Notes: a model not told the origin generated them from the letters alone. DNA of 27,779 nucleotides from Seminavis robusta (GCA_903772945.1 CAICTM010001516.1:1-27779), one strand, 5' to 3'; shown: positions 1 through 11,128, numbered from the stretch's first letter. Translations and numbers: made by a program.

Positions 1-326
1 TTCGGTAGAAAACTTCACGGGCGAACCTCAAACCGTATGCATGGCGATTTATTTTTCCCGCATGATTGGCAAGACAAGCCTATGCTAGCTAGGTAAGCAT
101 GTTACATCATAAGGTTGATGGCAAGAGCTTAACAGCTACGTGTAGCACATATCTATGTCACGTAAGCTAGCTCAAACCAACTACTACAGGAAGTTGCTGC
201 AGGTTCCGCCTCGTGATTGTGAGAGCTATTGTGAGTCAAGCTTGGTTCGATCGGTAGCCGCATCAGTCTCTTTCTTCTTCTTTTCGCCTTGCTTTTCTCT
301 CGTCGCCGAACTTGCAAACACGACGC
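1..326. other. Region downstream of the FAN1 gene, nothing recognised
   Basis: No reading frame here resembles a known protein. The 60-codon plus-strand frame at 155-337 is low-complexity at its end (a Phe/Ser run from a TTC-rich stretch) and lies opposite the 3' end of the FAN1 gene. The stretch presumably holds the 3' untranslated region of that gene, but I see no clear polyadenylation signal. Confidence 0.4.
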
Positions 327-556
327 CTATTGCCTAGTTGAGAGGTCCAGGATATTTAACCAATCCTCCTGAACAAGCACAATCAACAGTGCAGCCAATC
401 CCAAGCCAAGCAAGTGTGAGAAAGCTTGACCAAATCAAACTCCAGGCAAGTATACCATCACGTACCTGTCTCGCGTCAAGGCGGTCATTTAAACTCTTCA
501 CTTCGCAAAACATGCATTCGACGTTGACATCAGCGCCACTGTGTACCAACAGGAGT
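327..556 (-). CDS. FAN1: Last two exons of the FAN1-like gene (end of VRR-NUC domain)
   Basis: The exon at 556-466 is 91 nt: one base finishing a split codon, then 30 codons that include the catalytic EVKSLNDRLDARQ. It is preceded by a good 3' splice site (CTAAC branch-like motif, pyrimidine tract, CCAG at 560-557) and followed by a donor, CAG|GTACGTG, at 465. A 97-bp intron (465-369) ends in TTGTTCAG. The last exon, 368-327, is 14 codons including a TAG stop and reads EDWLNILDLSTRQ, which fits the family pattern of a Trp/Leu-containing helix right after the EVK..DRL..Q motif. Phases agree across this junction. The link upstream to the GGLPD segment is not resolved, because no donor with the required phase was found there. 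Confidence 0.7.
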
Positions 557-3500
557 CTGGCCGGGAGTGTAGGGAGGTTAGTATTGGTCCCGTTGGCTGC
601 TGAATCTCTTCTTTGTTTTGGTTGTCCAGACCTTGGGGGCCGAATGTTGGATCATCCCGCCGGGAGGTTTGCCAGGAATCTCCACTTTGTTGCTCAACCA
701 GAGAAAGTCATCATCCCTTTGTACCCAGTAAGGCTTGGTAAAGTTGATCCTGCCTCCTAGCTCGTGCCAGTTAGTGAGCATAAAAAGCTCACTTCAGACT
801 CCGTGTCTCCTAGGCACTCAAGGACTTTGATGCTTGCTATTGTGTTGCTGCTGGTGCTCGGACGAGGGCAGAATCCGGCAAGCCGCCGCGGGGGGTGTGG
901 GTTGTCGAGTAGTCAAAGATTTAGGACACGGAGAACATTGGGGATGTGCATTTTTCCCGCCAAAGCTGCTGCCACCATCGACAACGTCCGGCATTGAAGT
1001 ACATCCTTTTCAATGGACGGGTCTTTTTGAAACCTTGCAGACATGTAGCGATGACGTGCCGAGATGGAATGCCAGACGAGATCACTGACTTCTTGCCGTG
1101 ACATTGCCTCCAAAGCTTTCAGAAAGCCATCGATCTTTTCCCGCCTGCGAAGGTAGAAACCACGATTGACACTAAAAGCACTCTCGACCCCGTGGAAAGG
1201 ATCGTCCGAAAGCTCATAGCCAACATGTAGATCAAAGGGGGCCCCTTGGTATGGCGAGAGATGAATGGTGCTCAACTCCGACGCCGAACTGTCGCCCTCA
1301 ATTGCATGTCGACATGCCCAGTCCATCTCGAGAACATGGTGTGAAAGGACACGAAAAAGTGCGCGAACCATCCCCCCTTCGTCGTGCCAGCCCTTCCATC
1401 CCCCCTTCACCTCTCCATCACTCTGCGCTTTTGGCAAACGCCCGCTTGCGTAAAACTCCATTGCTAATTGTTCAACATTGAGTGAAGAAGGAGTGCTGCG
1501 TTTTTCGTCGTCTTCGTGGCCAACAAAGCTGCAACGCCGACCGACCATGCTTTCCTCGATGGCTACTGAATTGGCCACAGCGTGGTCTGTTTGCGGAACC
1601 CAATCGCTGTACTTTTTTGCGTTTTCAACGAACCGCCCTAACTTGGGGCACCCCAGGCGAAGGCCCAACTCTTGAGCCTCCTGGCTGGGTTCCAGCGATT
1701 CAATCGTCTTTAATAGCGGTTGCCTGATGCGCCTTGCAAGCGTTCGAACTGAGGCGAAAGAAATGGAAGCGGTCGCCAAGACGCCGAGGAGGGCTTCTCG
1801 GCTGAAACTGGCAACAGTGTCCGCCACAGGATTCCCGCTCGAACCTTTCTTTTTCTTCCCCTTCTTCTTTCCCGCTTCGGCGGCGTCTATTGCTTTCAGC
1901 TCCCTGCGTAGGATATGGCTTCCATCTACTACCAAGCGGTCCATCGCTTTCCCGCGAGCTCGTCTCGAAAGCAGAAACCGAGCAAAAGCTTCCTTCAACC
2001 GTTCCCCTTTGGTGCTTGCCATAACTTTCAGCTGCCCCAGCACTCCCCCCTGGGCTAGCGCTGGACATTCTGGAACGCATCTGCCGGAACGAAGCAACTC
2101 GAGGGATTGAAAAGCAAATGCATAAAAGCCTCGGCGTTCCAAAATCGGTATACAATCCCAAAGTACATATGACAGGCACGCTTCATAGCTCATGTGGCGC
2201 AACCAAGGCCTCGAGACGGTAGCTCGCAAATGAGAAAGAGGGATACTGCCAATTCTCCACTTGAGAATGTGCTTGATAAGCGCAGCCATGATGCACAACA
2301 CTTCCTCGCATTCTGTCTTCATTGGATGAGAAGTGGCACCTGGAGCTACCTCGAAAAGGTTTTGAACGTCTCCTTCAAGCTCTTGTTCGACCTTCGCAAT
2401 TTCAGGGTATGATGTGGATTGCATCAGCTGACGAGAATCGGAATCCATAAACGCCGTCACCAGTGCTTTCCTTCCATCTACAGACAGTAAATTGAGGAAA
2501 TCCAATGTTGACCCTGTCGCAGGGATCTTTCCATCACGATCCTGATCCTCATCAGATGACTTGTCTTGGTCCATTATTCCGTTTGCCACCTCTTCTCTAG
2601 CACGCTTCCTTTCGTTGTACAGCAAAAGTTCGTTGACCTCGATAAGGTAATCAGCATGAGCTCTCAGTTCCACGCAGACTTCCCAGCTTGCAAACGCTTG
2701 TCTAGACACAAACACTTGTTCTGGTGCCAACTCCGATTGATCATTCTTGCCGAGTTGAACTTCGCCTTGGGGCAATGGCCGGTAAGCCTCTACAAAACTA
2801 CACGATGTCAAACCAAACCGGTGCTGAAGTCCCGGATACCTCACATTGTGCCACGAATGACTCCCTGGAGGTTCCACATTCATTGCGTATTTCGCATCTT
2901 TCAGTTTGGTGTTTGCCTTTACACGCGTGAGGTCCACTTCCAAAATGCTCTTCCAGCCATTGGTGCCACCATCACTACGCATTTGCCCAGGCCCACCTCC
3001 AGCACACATATAGAGCCTTGAACATCGTTGAAGCGAACGAAGAGGGGCCTCTCGTAATCGCACGCACATTCCGAACTTCCCAAACAAAGCATTCATCTGA
3101 GGTTCGTTGAGAAAAGGGTTTGTCGGGCAGTCGGCGAGAAATCCTGCAATCGTCTTTTTGACACGGGTCCTGTGGTCTTTCCGAGAGGAGCCGCACGCCT
3201 GAGCAACGCGAGCCGCAAGCTTTTCCACCAGGAGATGATTCACGTGTCGCAACACTGGCAGAAGCGAGCCTTTTTCTGCTGAGTTCGATGGTCTAAAGTG
3301 TGCGGAAAGGGACTTCTGAAGGCGCATTTGTCTCCAGATTTCGTTCTCTCTTGAAGCTGACGAGGAGGTCTTGCCACCTCGGTCCGTCGTGGCATTGGGA
3401 AGTCCTTTCTTTGTCGCCTTCTTCTTGCCGCCGCCGAGTTTTCCGAGGAGGGCGCTCCTCTCTTCGGTCGTCAATGGCCCGCATGATGTCCCAACGGTTT

Positions 3501-5148
3501 GTCCGCATTCCTTCTCGGACAGAAACTGGCGAATCAAGCCCATCTCTTTGAGCCTCGTTACATCTCCCAAGCACACGTTCAAAGCCTCACAGTGCTTCTG
3601 AAAGAGCCCTTCATCAAAGACTGTACTGCGACGCTGCCCAGCGACGCCTTGGTCGCCCCCCGGTTGTTTTGGCGCATAATACCGCGAGTAGAGGTCGTCC
3701 ACACGGTACCAGGGCCCCTTTCGATAATAGAGACGACAGTAAAGGTGTATGCACCTGTGTTCCGCTTCGTCGATATCATCGTCACGAGCATTGTTGCTCG
3801 ATTTCTCAATGGTGGTAGTGTCCATCTCGCTCTCTTTCATTTCGCCATCTTCCGGCGGATCAGTTGCACCCTCCGAAGAAGAAGAATCGCTATTCTCTGG
3901 ATGACTTGGAAGCGGAGCGGGGGAAGCGGCTGTGGCAGCTGGTTTCTGAGCGTCTGGCGAGTCGGATGGAGTTGACGAATTGAAGAGGCTAGCAGCACTA
4001 TTCACCTGCTCATTATTTGGACACCAAGGTAATCCCTGGCACACAGGCTTTTGTGTTTCCCGTGAATAGACTGGGCGAAAGCGACGGGCCAGTGGAATGA
4101 CGGCACTCAAGTCATCGCCGTATTCCCAGGCAAACAGTGGCTTGCTGCTCATTCCCACTCGCCATCGCCTGTCTTCCAAGATGGTGTGGCATATCTCAGC
4201 GAGATTTTGCACATAGGCTGATGTGAGGAATGAATATTGTTGATTCTGTTCCCTGTTGGCAGTAGAAGTAGATTGCATTGAACCGATATCCAGGCCGTCA
4301 GGCCCCGGAGTTGGTCTGGCTGGCATCTTTCTGTCTTCATCTGTGGCACACAGCTGCACTGGTGTCTCCTCTGATTCACTGAGTCTATCTTCCTCTTCAA
4401 AAGGGCTCTTCGATGCTGACTTGGGGCTTTGCAACATGGGAGTGTCATTGTTAGCATTCATTGGAACAGTGCTGTGTGGATTGTGAAGTTGATCATCTCT
4501 TTTATCTTCATTTCCTTGAGTGGTGATATCTGGACTTTGTCGCTTCATTGCAGCATCCGATAACGACATTGGTGGTCCTTCGTTGGATACTACTACTTCA
4601 TCCGCAGTATTGAACTGAATTGTCTTGTTCTCAGCATTGGTTCCGTTATCAGTGGCAATCTCTGGCATTTTCTTGGGCAGCATTTTCTTGGGCGTTGGGG
4701 GTTGTATTGTCAACAATATTTCCACAGAGCTATCGTCGTCGTAATCTCCAGCATTTTCCCCGCTGTCAGGAGGCAAGGATCCATTGGCAGCAAGTTTTGG
4801 TGGATTATCTTGGATATCATCTGGCTCCAGACTAATTCGCCGAGGATCACTTTTCGACCAACTGCCTTGTTCTTCCGGAGATTCTAATCGTTGGCGCTTG
4901 AATTCGTTGGACGACGATGACGGCAGTATCGAGTTGCAATGGATATCGAGTACGCTTCTCGTCGGTGTCAATTCCTTGGTGTCAACGCCGTCCAATGCTT
5001 TACTTGTATCTCCATCACGGAGAAGCTGATCGCCTGGTCGTTTGCGAGGCGACGCGCCTACAAGATGACCGTCATGCCGAGACTTTGATTGAGGAGAGAC
5101 TGAAGGGGGACAACTGGATGGTTGCAGGCCTGTTGGTTTGCTTGCCAT
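327..5148 (-). CDS. FAN1: FAN1-like nuclease (Fanconi-associated nuclease, VRR-NUC family)
   Basis: FAN1 is a structure-specific 5' flap endo/exonuclease acting in the nucleus on interstrand cross-links. The reading frame is open from ATG 5148 to a TGA at 915-913 (1411 codons). Residues 1-320 are Ser/Asp/Pro-rich and look disordered, with basic nuclear-signal-like patches (SPRKRPG near 33; FKRQR near 83). Family blocks follow: LYCRLYYRKGPWYRVDDLY at about 467-485, a helical TPR-like part near 980 (LSYVLWDCIPILERRGFY), and the start of the nuclease domain (DEGGMVRALFRVL near 1257, then a PFDLHVGYELSDDPF-like part). The frame stops just before the catalytic GLPD. That motif (GGLPD, 873-887) is present one frame over, and EVK (496-504) follows in a downstream exon. 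The exon structure between 870 and 557 is unresolved. FAN1 proteins are usually near 1000 residues; the excess is in the N-terminus. No UBZ zinc finger or SAP domain is visible. Identification is by recognised conserved blocks, not a search. Confidence 0.85.
873..926 (-). other. Frameshift in FAN1 just before the catalytic GGLPD motif
   Basis: The main frame runs ...NVLRVLNL and hits TGA at 915-913. The adjacent frame gives ...YSTTHTPRGGLPDSALVRA but has a TAA just upstream. The shift must therefore fall in roughly ten bases around the AAA run at 915-917 (TTT on the coding strand). No AG acceptor lies in this interval, so an intron does not explain it. Removing one T would give LNLDY before the TTHTPRGGLPD stretch, matching the usual Asp-Tyr before the GLPD motif in this family. 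It is either a homopolymer sequencing error or a real inactivating mutation. Confidence 0.7.
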
Positions 5149-5734
5149 CCTCAGCCATTGTGGCCATGATCATCAAACGCTGTTCTTGGTTTGAGATGCT
5201 GATGCTTCTTCGGCGTTCCTGTGTGGAGACACTCGTTGCAACGAAACCAGTTCAGCTCTAACCTTAAATAGTTTTCCATGGGCGGGCGCGGGGCGCGGGG
5301 CGCGGAAGAAAATGGGAAAGTTCTGCTTCACCTTCGTTTTGGACTGTGCGTGTATACTTAGTAGTATTGATCCTGGTACCTTCTGCTAATTCCCCAATCA
5401 TGACTAGCTAGTAATCGAATGGGCACATTAGGGAGGATGATACCATTGAAAGTGAGTAGGATCAATGAGTTAATCGACAAAAGTGGCAGCCCCAGCCACA
5501 AATCCAACATGAGCCTTCAACAACTCCAGCATCCATTTTACTAGTGGCTCTTATGGAAGTTGCAATGGTTTTAGCCATTCCAGTCTTGTTGGTTGACACC
5601 GATCCGTCAAATGGGCCCAATAGCTTCGAATCAGAAAAAGAGGAAGACCAAATGATACGGTAGATACCTCCTCTTTGTGTTGCTAAGCAACCTTTCGTCT
5701 CCTCTGATTCTGGGACTTTTTCTGCCAACTGCTG
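5149..5734. other. Upstream region of FAN1, with a short GC-rich repeat
   Basis: This holds the 5' flank of the minus-strand FAN1 gene. At 5281-5305 there is a tandem GGGCGCG-type stretch, the most GC-rich spot in the region. A minus-strand frame covers 5462-5800, but its start lies in the solo LTR and the rest is not recognisable; it ends in a Cys/Trp-rich stretch (SCWICGWGCHFC). It could be an exon remnant of the neighbour at 6291-7163, though I could not join the two in phase. Confidence 0.35.
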
Positions 5735-6155
5735 TGCAATACACGGCTCTTTTAGCCTTATTCGCGACTCGATCCTAGATAGGGTTTGAGTTCGACTCAT
5801 GACTGAGTCTCTCGTGAAATAGTCATTTGAGACAGGTTCTCAATGACCGCGCTAGATACTAGGTTGATGTGAAACATCGCTCTAGATATTTATCAGCCGG
5901 AGAGTACTTCCACGCTAATAGATCCAGGCTAGACAAATCTCTCCACGCGTTCCGTTTTAGGATCGTGGAAGACGTAGGATTACTACCGCAACCTACTCTA
6001 TCACACTTATAGTCTCCCGCGGGAAAGCCAATCTACGATCCCTTGAGATGTCTCCTCGTTGATTAGTTTCATAGCTTCTAATCTCTCTCATAACTTTCAT
6101 TCTCTCAAACTCAAAACACTCGAAAGATCTTTACACTAGCTTTTAGCGTAGTGCA
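5735..6155 (+). repeat. Solo Ty3/gypsy LTR
   Basis: This 421-bp sequence runs from TGCAATACAC to CGTAGTGCA and matches both LTRs of the gypsy element at 7272-11549 along its whole length, with many small indels. GCTG stands directly on both sides (5731-5734 and 6156-6159). The next base also matches if the LTR is taken to start at GCAATAC, giving a 5-bp GCTGT duplication. There is no internal region, so it is a solo LTR left by LTR-LTR recombination of a full insertion. Orientation is the same as the full element. Confidence 0.9.
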
Positions 6156-6290
6156 GCTGTATACCAGTATAAGCTAAGTCATTGGACGGGAAAGGTACCA
6201 GGTACCTCCAAATGATAACAGGCTAGTCTCAAAGCAGGCTGTCAAAATAATCATAAATGTTCCTACAAGTAGATCAGCCCACACTCCGAC

Positions 6291-7163
6291 CTACCTGCCA
6301 TGCACCAGGCACATACCTATACAGGTCGTGATGGCTCCAGTCATACATGCCACCCACAAACTGTTGACCGGGCTTGGTCGAGTCAGCATAGTCCGCAAGT
6401 ATCCCAGTGAATTGTGTCCTTCTGTGGGCCCGCTCGGGGATGATGAAGCCAAGATCATCGGGTCGTTGTGGTGTCTGCCCACGACGTCCAGGCTGGGGCG
6501 CTTCGGTGGAATGCTGGGGCTGGCCTTCCTTCTCTCTTTGGGCAGAGGGATTTGGATCAAATCACCCTTGACCAGAAGTAGGGTGTAGCCGTTTCGAAGC
6601 AATCCAACAGCGCTCTTGCACAACGTCACACCCCGCACTTTGGGCACGACATCGTCATCATTGGTTGGGAGGTCCTTGGGCCGAATAATCACGAAACGCC
6701 CTTCCCGACACCAATTCCGCGGAGAAATCCATTGTTCCAGAAGCAACTCGTAGGCACTGGCAACACGGGGAGTTTCCATGACAGATTGCGACTCCCTGTC
6801 ACCTGACATCCAATTCCCCTTTATCGAATGCACTTTTCCCGTTCGAATGTTGAATGTATGGCGATCATTATCGGTCCTCTTGACATATCGGACACGAATG
6901 GTATCGGGTTCATTGACTCGAAAATCAAACATTTGAACCGCCTGGCTGCTGTCCCCGCGGACCCACCGGACAAGATGAAAGGAATTTCCAAGATCTAGAT
7001 TGGAAATGCTCATTTCCAATCCGTACTCTCCCAACCCTTCGACCAACGCGGACGGTGTGTTCCGATTTTGACTCTTGGCCCATCTTTGGAACGCCATGAG
7101 ACCGTAAAGGACGCGTTCGCGGGAGTCCTCGCTGGAGGTAACGCGTGTGGGTGAGTTGCTCAT
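6291..7163 (-). CDS. Unrecognised 290-residue protein with a hydrophobic C-terminal end
   Basis: I do not recognise this protein. The frame is intact from ATG 7163 to TAG 6293-6291. The N-terminal 200 residues have mixed charge and look folded, with Trp-rich blocks (FHLVRWVRG near 62, EQWISPRNWCREGRFVII near 143). A Pro/Ser-rich linker follows (about 208-255), then a hydrophobic end (SLWVACMTGAITTCIGMCLV) ending HGR. This could be a tail anchor or the first part of a membrane segment cut by an intron: the stop codon lies within CAG|GTAGGT, a strong donor-like sequence, so the gene may continue by splicing towards 6160, where the solo LTR now sits. Upstream, the copia LTR starts only 69 bp from the ATG, so the original promoter has been moved about 11 kb away (now from 18295 onward). 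Confidence 0.55.
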   Translation of the reverse strand: MSNSPTRVTSSEDSRERVLYGLMAFQRWAKSQNRNTPSALVEGLGEYGLEMSISNLDLGNSFHLVRWVRGDSSQAVQMFDFRVNEPDTIRVRYVKRTDNDRHTFNIRTGKVHSIKGNWMSGDRESQSVMETPRVASAYELLLEQWISPRNWCREGRFVIIRPKDLPTNDDDVVPKVRGVTLCKSAVGLLRNGYTLLLVKGDLIQIPLPKERRKASPSIPPKRPSLDVVGRHHNDPMILASSSPSGPTEGHNSLGYLRTMLTRPSPVNSLWVACMTGAITTCIGMCLVHGR

Positions 7164-7232
7164 GGCTTGGTTTGGCGAGTAGCGCTGTTGCGGTGGAGTT
7201 TCAGGTGCTTTTGTTGGGCTTGTTTTGGTGGT

Positions 7233-7271
7233 TGTAAGATAATGAGACTTGAGACATCAAAGCATGCCTAG
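7233..7271 (+). repeat. Copia 5' LTR, left part (split by gypsy insertion)
   Basis: It reads TGTAAGATAATGAGACTTGA... and is identical to the first 39 bases of the 3' LTR (from 18032). It stops at CTAG, where the gypsy LTR begins. Confidence 0.93.
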
Positions 7272-7692
7272 TGCAATACACGGCTCTTAGCCTTATTGCG
7301 ACCGATCCTGATAGGGTTTGAGTTCGACTCATGACTGAGTCTCTCGTGAATGTCATTTGGACAGGTTCATTGACCCGCGCTAGTCATACTAGGTTGATGG
7401 ATGAACCATCGGCGTAGATATTTAGCCCGCGTGGAGTACTTTCACGCTACTAGATCCAGGCTAGACAAACTGCCACGCGTTCCGTAGGTCGGTGAGAGAC
7501 GAGACGTGGGAAATTACTCCAAACCCCCCCTACTCTATCACTTTATAGTCTCCGCGGGAAGCCACGATCTCAGATCCCTTGTATTGATGTCTATCTCGTT
7601 GATTAGTTTTATAGCTTTCTATGCTCTCTCTAACTTTCAATCTCTCAACTCTAACACTCGAAAGATCTTACACTAGCTTTTAGCGTAGTGCA
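7272..7692 (+). repeat. Gypsy 5' LTR
   Basis: 421 bp, TGCAATACAC...CGTAGTGCA. It differs from the 3' LTR mainly by one- and few-base insertions and deletions spread along its length. Confidence 0.92.
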
Positions 7693-8131
7693 TTTTGTAC
7701 AAACACAATAGCTTCAGCTCCCTCAATCATTTCCTTCAGCCAAGAGGGCTCAAGGAAGCTGGTTCCGCAACTTCGAGAAACGAGTTGCGTGTACAAACCA
7801 ATTTTTCCATCTCGTTCGACAATGAGAAGAAAACGAGATCGACAGATACTCCGTGACAACCACTTCTCAAACTTCGCGAACCAATTGTTGCCAAGCGCAA
7901 ATTCAGAAGAAACTCTGACAATGATGGACAAATCCTCTTATCAATTTCAATCACTTGGATGGAGAAATCTCTATCTGAGGATTAGGCCAGGATGATGACT
8001 CAACGGAACCATGTTCCGATTTCTCATACCAAAGTGATGAAGATAACCACTAAATGTAAACAAGAATGTTTCCAACTGATGAACTCTACGGCAATTAGAT
8101 GATTGCCTAGAAGCTGCTCAACTAGACTCTG
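7693..8131 (+). other. Gypsy leader and possible gag remnant
   Basis: This lies between the 5' LTR and the protease. Short plus-strand frames exist (for example SWFRNFEKR near 7760), but no capsid signature or CCHC zinc knuckle is visible. A canonical tRNA primer-binding site is not obvious after the LTR. I take it as decayed or deleted gag sequence. Confidence 0.4.
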
Positions 8132-11080
8132 ATGATCTATTTAGCATCGTTAACCTCGTCTGTGGCCAACCACCTCGTAAACGTCGCAAGAACAAGAGAC
8201 CTCAAACCCATCGTCTATGTTAGATTTAACAACGAGAAAAAGGGAAACCAAACCCGTTACATCTGTTGCTTACTGGATACAGGAGCATCCGGAACCTTAA
8301 TTCTCAAACTCATGCAGAAGTTTACTCATGAAGAATATTGGGGCGTCCAAACATACGATGCTTCTGTAAGAGGATAATGAAACACCAGCACGAAGTGCAA
8401 AGGTGCATTCATGATTCCCGAATTCCACGAGATAGAATCTATCGAGTGGATTTACACGTCACCAAGAGCTTGGGGGCGTAGACATGATCATATAGGTCGA
8501 GACATTCTCTCTTTTAGGATTTAAGTTCGATTTCACTACATGTCAGTGGAATGGGACGGCGCGTCTATTCCTATGAAAGACACGACACCAATGAAGAAGA
8601 AAAATTCTTCATTCCTGATCTACAGCTGTTGATGACAGTGCAAGATCGTTCAAGAAGATCTTGATGCGAAATACGAACAAGCTGATTTAAGGCAGGTTGC
8701 CAAATCAAGATCAGTTAAACACGAAGAGAAGGAACAGCTTTTACTTACTGACGAAGTACTCTGACCTATTTCGATGGTTTTTAGGAGATGGCGTGGCGGT
8801 ACGAAGTAGAATTCTCCTGATGCCTATATTGCCGGCTTATCCTATTCACGGGTCCATAACACTCTTAGTGGAGGTTGGTACTCTCTGCGAGGGGTACTCA
8901 AGGTAAACCGTTCCGAGTGGCGGCACCAACTTTTATCTTCCAAGAAAGATGGATCTGTACGATTCATCTCTGATTTCGGGAACTGAACAGATTAAGCGGA
9001 GCCTTATCTATCCAAAATACAGGACATGATCTTGAATCTAGATGGATTCAATCGCCACTAGTCTAGCCTGAACATGGGATCTATCACATGAGCTGTACTC
9101 CTCCGACCGCCCAACTACTCCGTAATTATGTGGGGAAAGTACGAGTACCAGAGGTTGCCAATGGGCCTATGTAATAGTCCCGACATCTTCCAGAGAAGAT
9201 GGGACTAATGCACGGCCTAGATGTCGGTGCATCATTGATGGTTATTACTCTACCAACTAACGCGCGATCTGTCACTTGAAAGATGATGAAGTTCTCGAAG
9301 GTTTCGAGGACGGATTAGCACATGTACAGTCCTTATTCGCAAAGAGCGTATGGGTTGGATCGAGGGGTCCTCAGGACCCGTCCATGCCGACGGTTTGGAT
9401 GTAATATATATCGCTGTGGATTAGCGTCTATGGCCATCTCCCGTGACTTCCCAACGAAGGATGGGGGACCGAGGTTCAGTGAGTCTAAACTTGATGCGCT
9501 GACTGTATTCTTTCCATGCAGTGTTCAGTGATTTTCCAGAAGGGAAAACCTATCGCGTCTCGTAGGAACCTCAACCTTCAGACACGTTACACAGTCCGGG
9601 AAGGAACTTCTCAGTATCGTAGAAACTCTAGAGTTCCGTATCTTTAGACAGAAGATGTTGTACATACGGACCACAGAATCTACAGTAAGAACTTCAATAC
9701 CGATCGCGTAATGCGATGGCGCTTATTCTGGAAGAATACGGCCCTGAACTCGGCTACATCAAGGCGAACAGAACATCGTCGCTGTGCGTTGTTGAGACTT
9801 AACATCTCAACAACGAGGTTCTTAGAACAAGATGGAACGGCCGCGAGATGCTGACTCATGGCTGCAGACGAAGAGGACTTCCCTAGAGTTCCCTCTCTCG
9901 TTCCCCGAGATCGAACATCGTCAGAAAGACGACAACGATATCAGAGCTCCTCAGGGACAAGCAAACGACTACAAGAAGCAATCTTTCCAGAGGGGATAAG
10001 TCCTACGACTTAGTAGTTAAGGACGATAAACGTCCGTACCCTAAACTATGCAGAAGAAGCTAGTTGAATGGTCCATGGTGTGCTGATGCTCCTGGCGAGA
10101 CTCGCACAGAACTAACATCAGCAACACTACACCTGGAAAGGATCGCAAGACTGTGCAGGCCGTTGTCAGCGTTGCCAGTGCTAATGACAAACCCAAGACG
10201 CGTAAGCTGGGATTGTGCCTCCAAGACTTGCGAGGAGATCCTTGGGAAAGACATGTATTGACCTGATAGGTCCTTAAAACGTCGGGATCCTAGAAAAAGA
10301 TCCTGCAACTTGCTCTTGACAATGATTGATCCGTAACGGATGGTCGATTGCAGATTGCTCAGGGAGCAGAGAAGTAGCCATCGTCCTAGAACAAACGTGG
10401 CTTACTCGGTATCCATGGCCGCTGAGGTATCATGGATAGAGGACGCGATTTCCGCGCAGAGGTCGAAAGACACTCGGGATGAATATGGACTTCGTCGCAA
10501 GTTCATCAACTACGCGAACCCTCAGCCATCTCATGGTCGAGCGTGCTCATCAAACCATACGCAACTTGATCGCTGTTCAAAACATCAAGTGCCAAGACGA
10601 CTCGTGAATGGATCCTGGGTGCGGAGTCCTCACGGCGGTTCGTTTGCAATGAATGCCACGATTCATACCACCCTGCGGCAACCCCGCACACTCGTTTTCA
10701 ATCGTGACGCGATCACAAACGTCCGGTTCGAACCAACTGGAAGTACATTAAGGAACGTCGCCAACGACTAATCCAACAAAAACAACGATAGGGAAAACGC
10801 CGACGCGTGTCCCTCATCAAACAATGTCAACGATACGTGATGATTCACAGTATCAGCACCGCAAGTATGGTCAGCCAAAGTACAAAGGTCCTTACACTAT
10901 AGACCGAGTCAATGACAATGGCACTAGTACGGCATCCACATGCTACGCCAACGGCGGCACAGTCTACCAGACTTGGAACATAAGGTATTACACCCATACA
11001 AGGCTGATCCCCTGTGGATTGCCATCGTGCGACGACACATGTCTACATCCAAATCTCATGAGAGTCCCCGCACTTTAAAT
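8132..11080 (+). pseudogene. Gypsy pol (protease, RT, RNase H, integrase), many frameshifts
   Basis: Pieces of a Ty3/gypsy polyprotein appear in order in changing frames. The aspartic protease has LLDTGASGTLI in the frame 8132-8377. Reverse transcriptase blocks include RFISDF near 8955, a PKIQDMILNLDGF-like block near 9005-9050, and a GKYEYQRLPMG-like block at 9130-9170; the YIDD site near 9220 reads IDG. RNase H region residues occur near 9700-9765 (VMRW...EEYGPELGYIK). In integrase, a zinc-finger-like part lies at 10075-10195, a DLIGP block near 10250-10275, an IDRGRDF block near 10435 and VERAHQTI near 10535. A conserved tail (QHRKYGQPKYKGPYTIDRV) is at about 10854-10910. A frameshift occurs every one to three hundred bases, so no functional protein can come from the sequence as given. 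Because the LTRs show the same indel pattern, part of this may be base-calling error and not decay. Confidence 0.88.
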
Positions 11081-11128
11081 CATATGTTCTCCTTGTCCGA
11101 CTGCTGTCGCGCCTTCTGTGACCCTTGT

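Noticed and set aside
334..549. 71-codon minus-strand frame taken as an independent small gene
   Set aside because: Its EVKSLNDRL is the VRR-NUC catalytic motif, and splice sites show it is a FAN1 exon with intron sequence after it.
1700..2179. Long frames overlapping FAN1 on both strands
   Set aside because: They are shadows of the 1411-codon frame, with no recognisable domains and biased composition.
5462..5800. 112-codon minus-strand frame as a gene
   Set aside because: Its first 22 codons come from the inserted LTR. The rest may be old exon sequence, but no in-phase junction to the neighbour was found.
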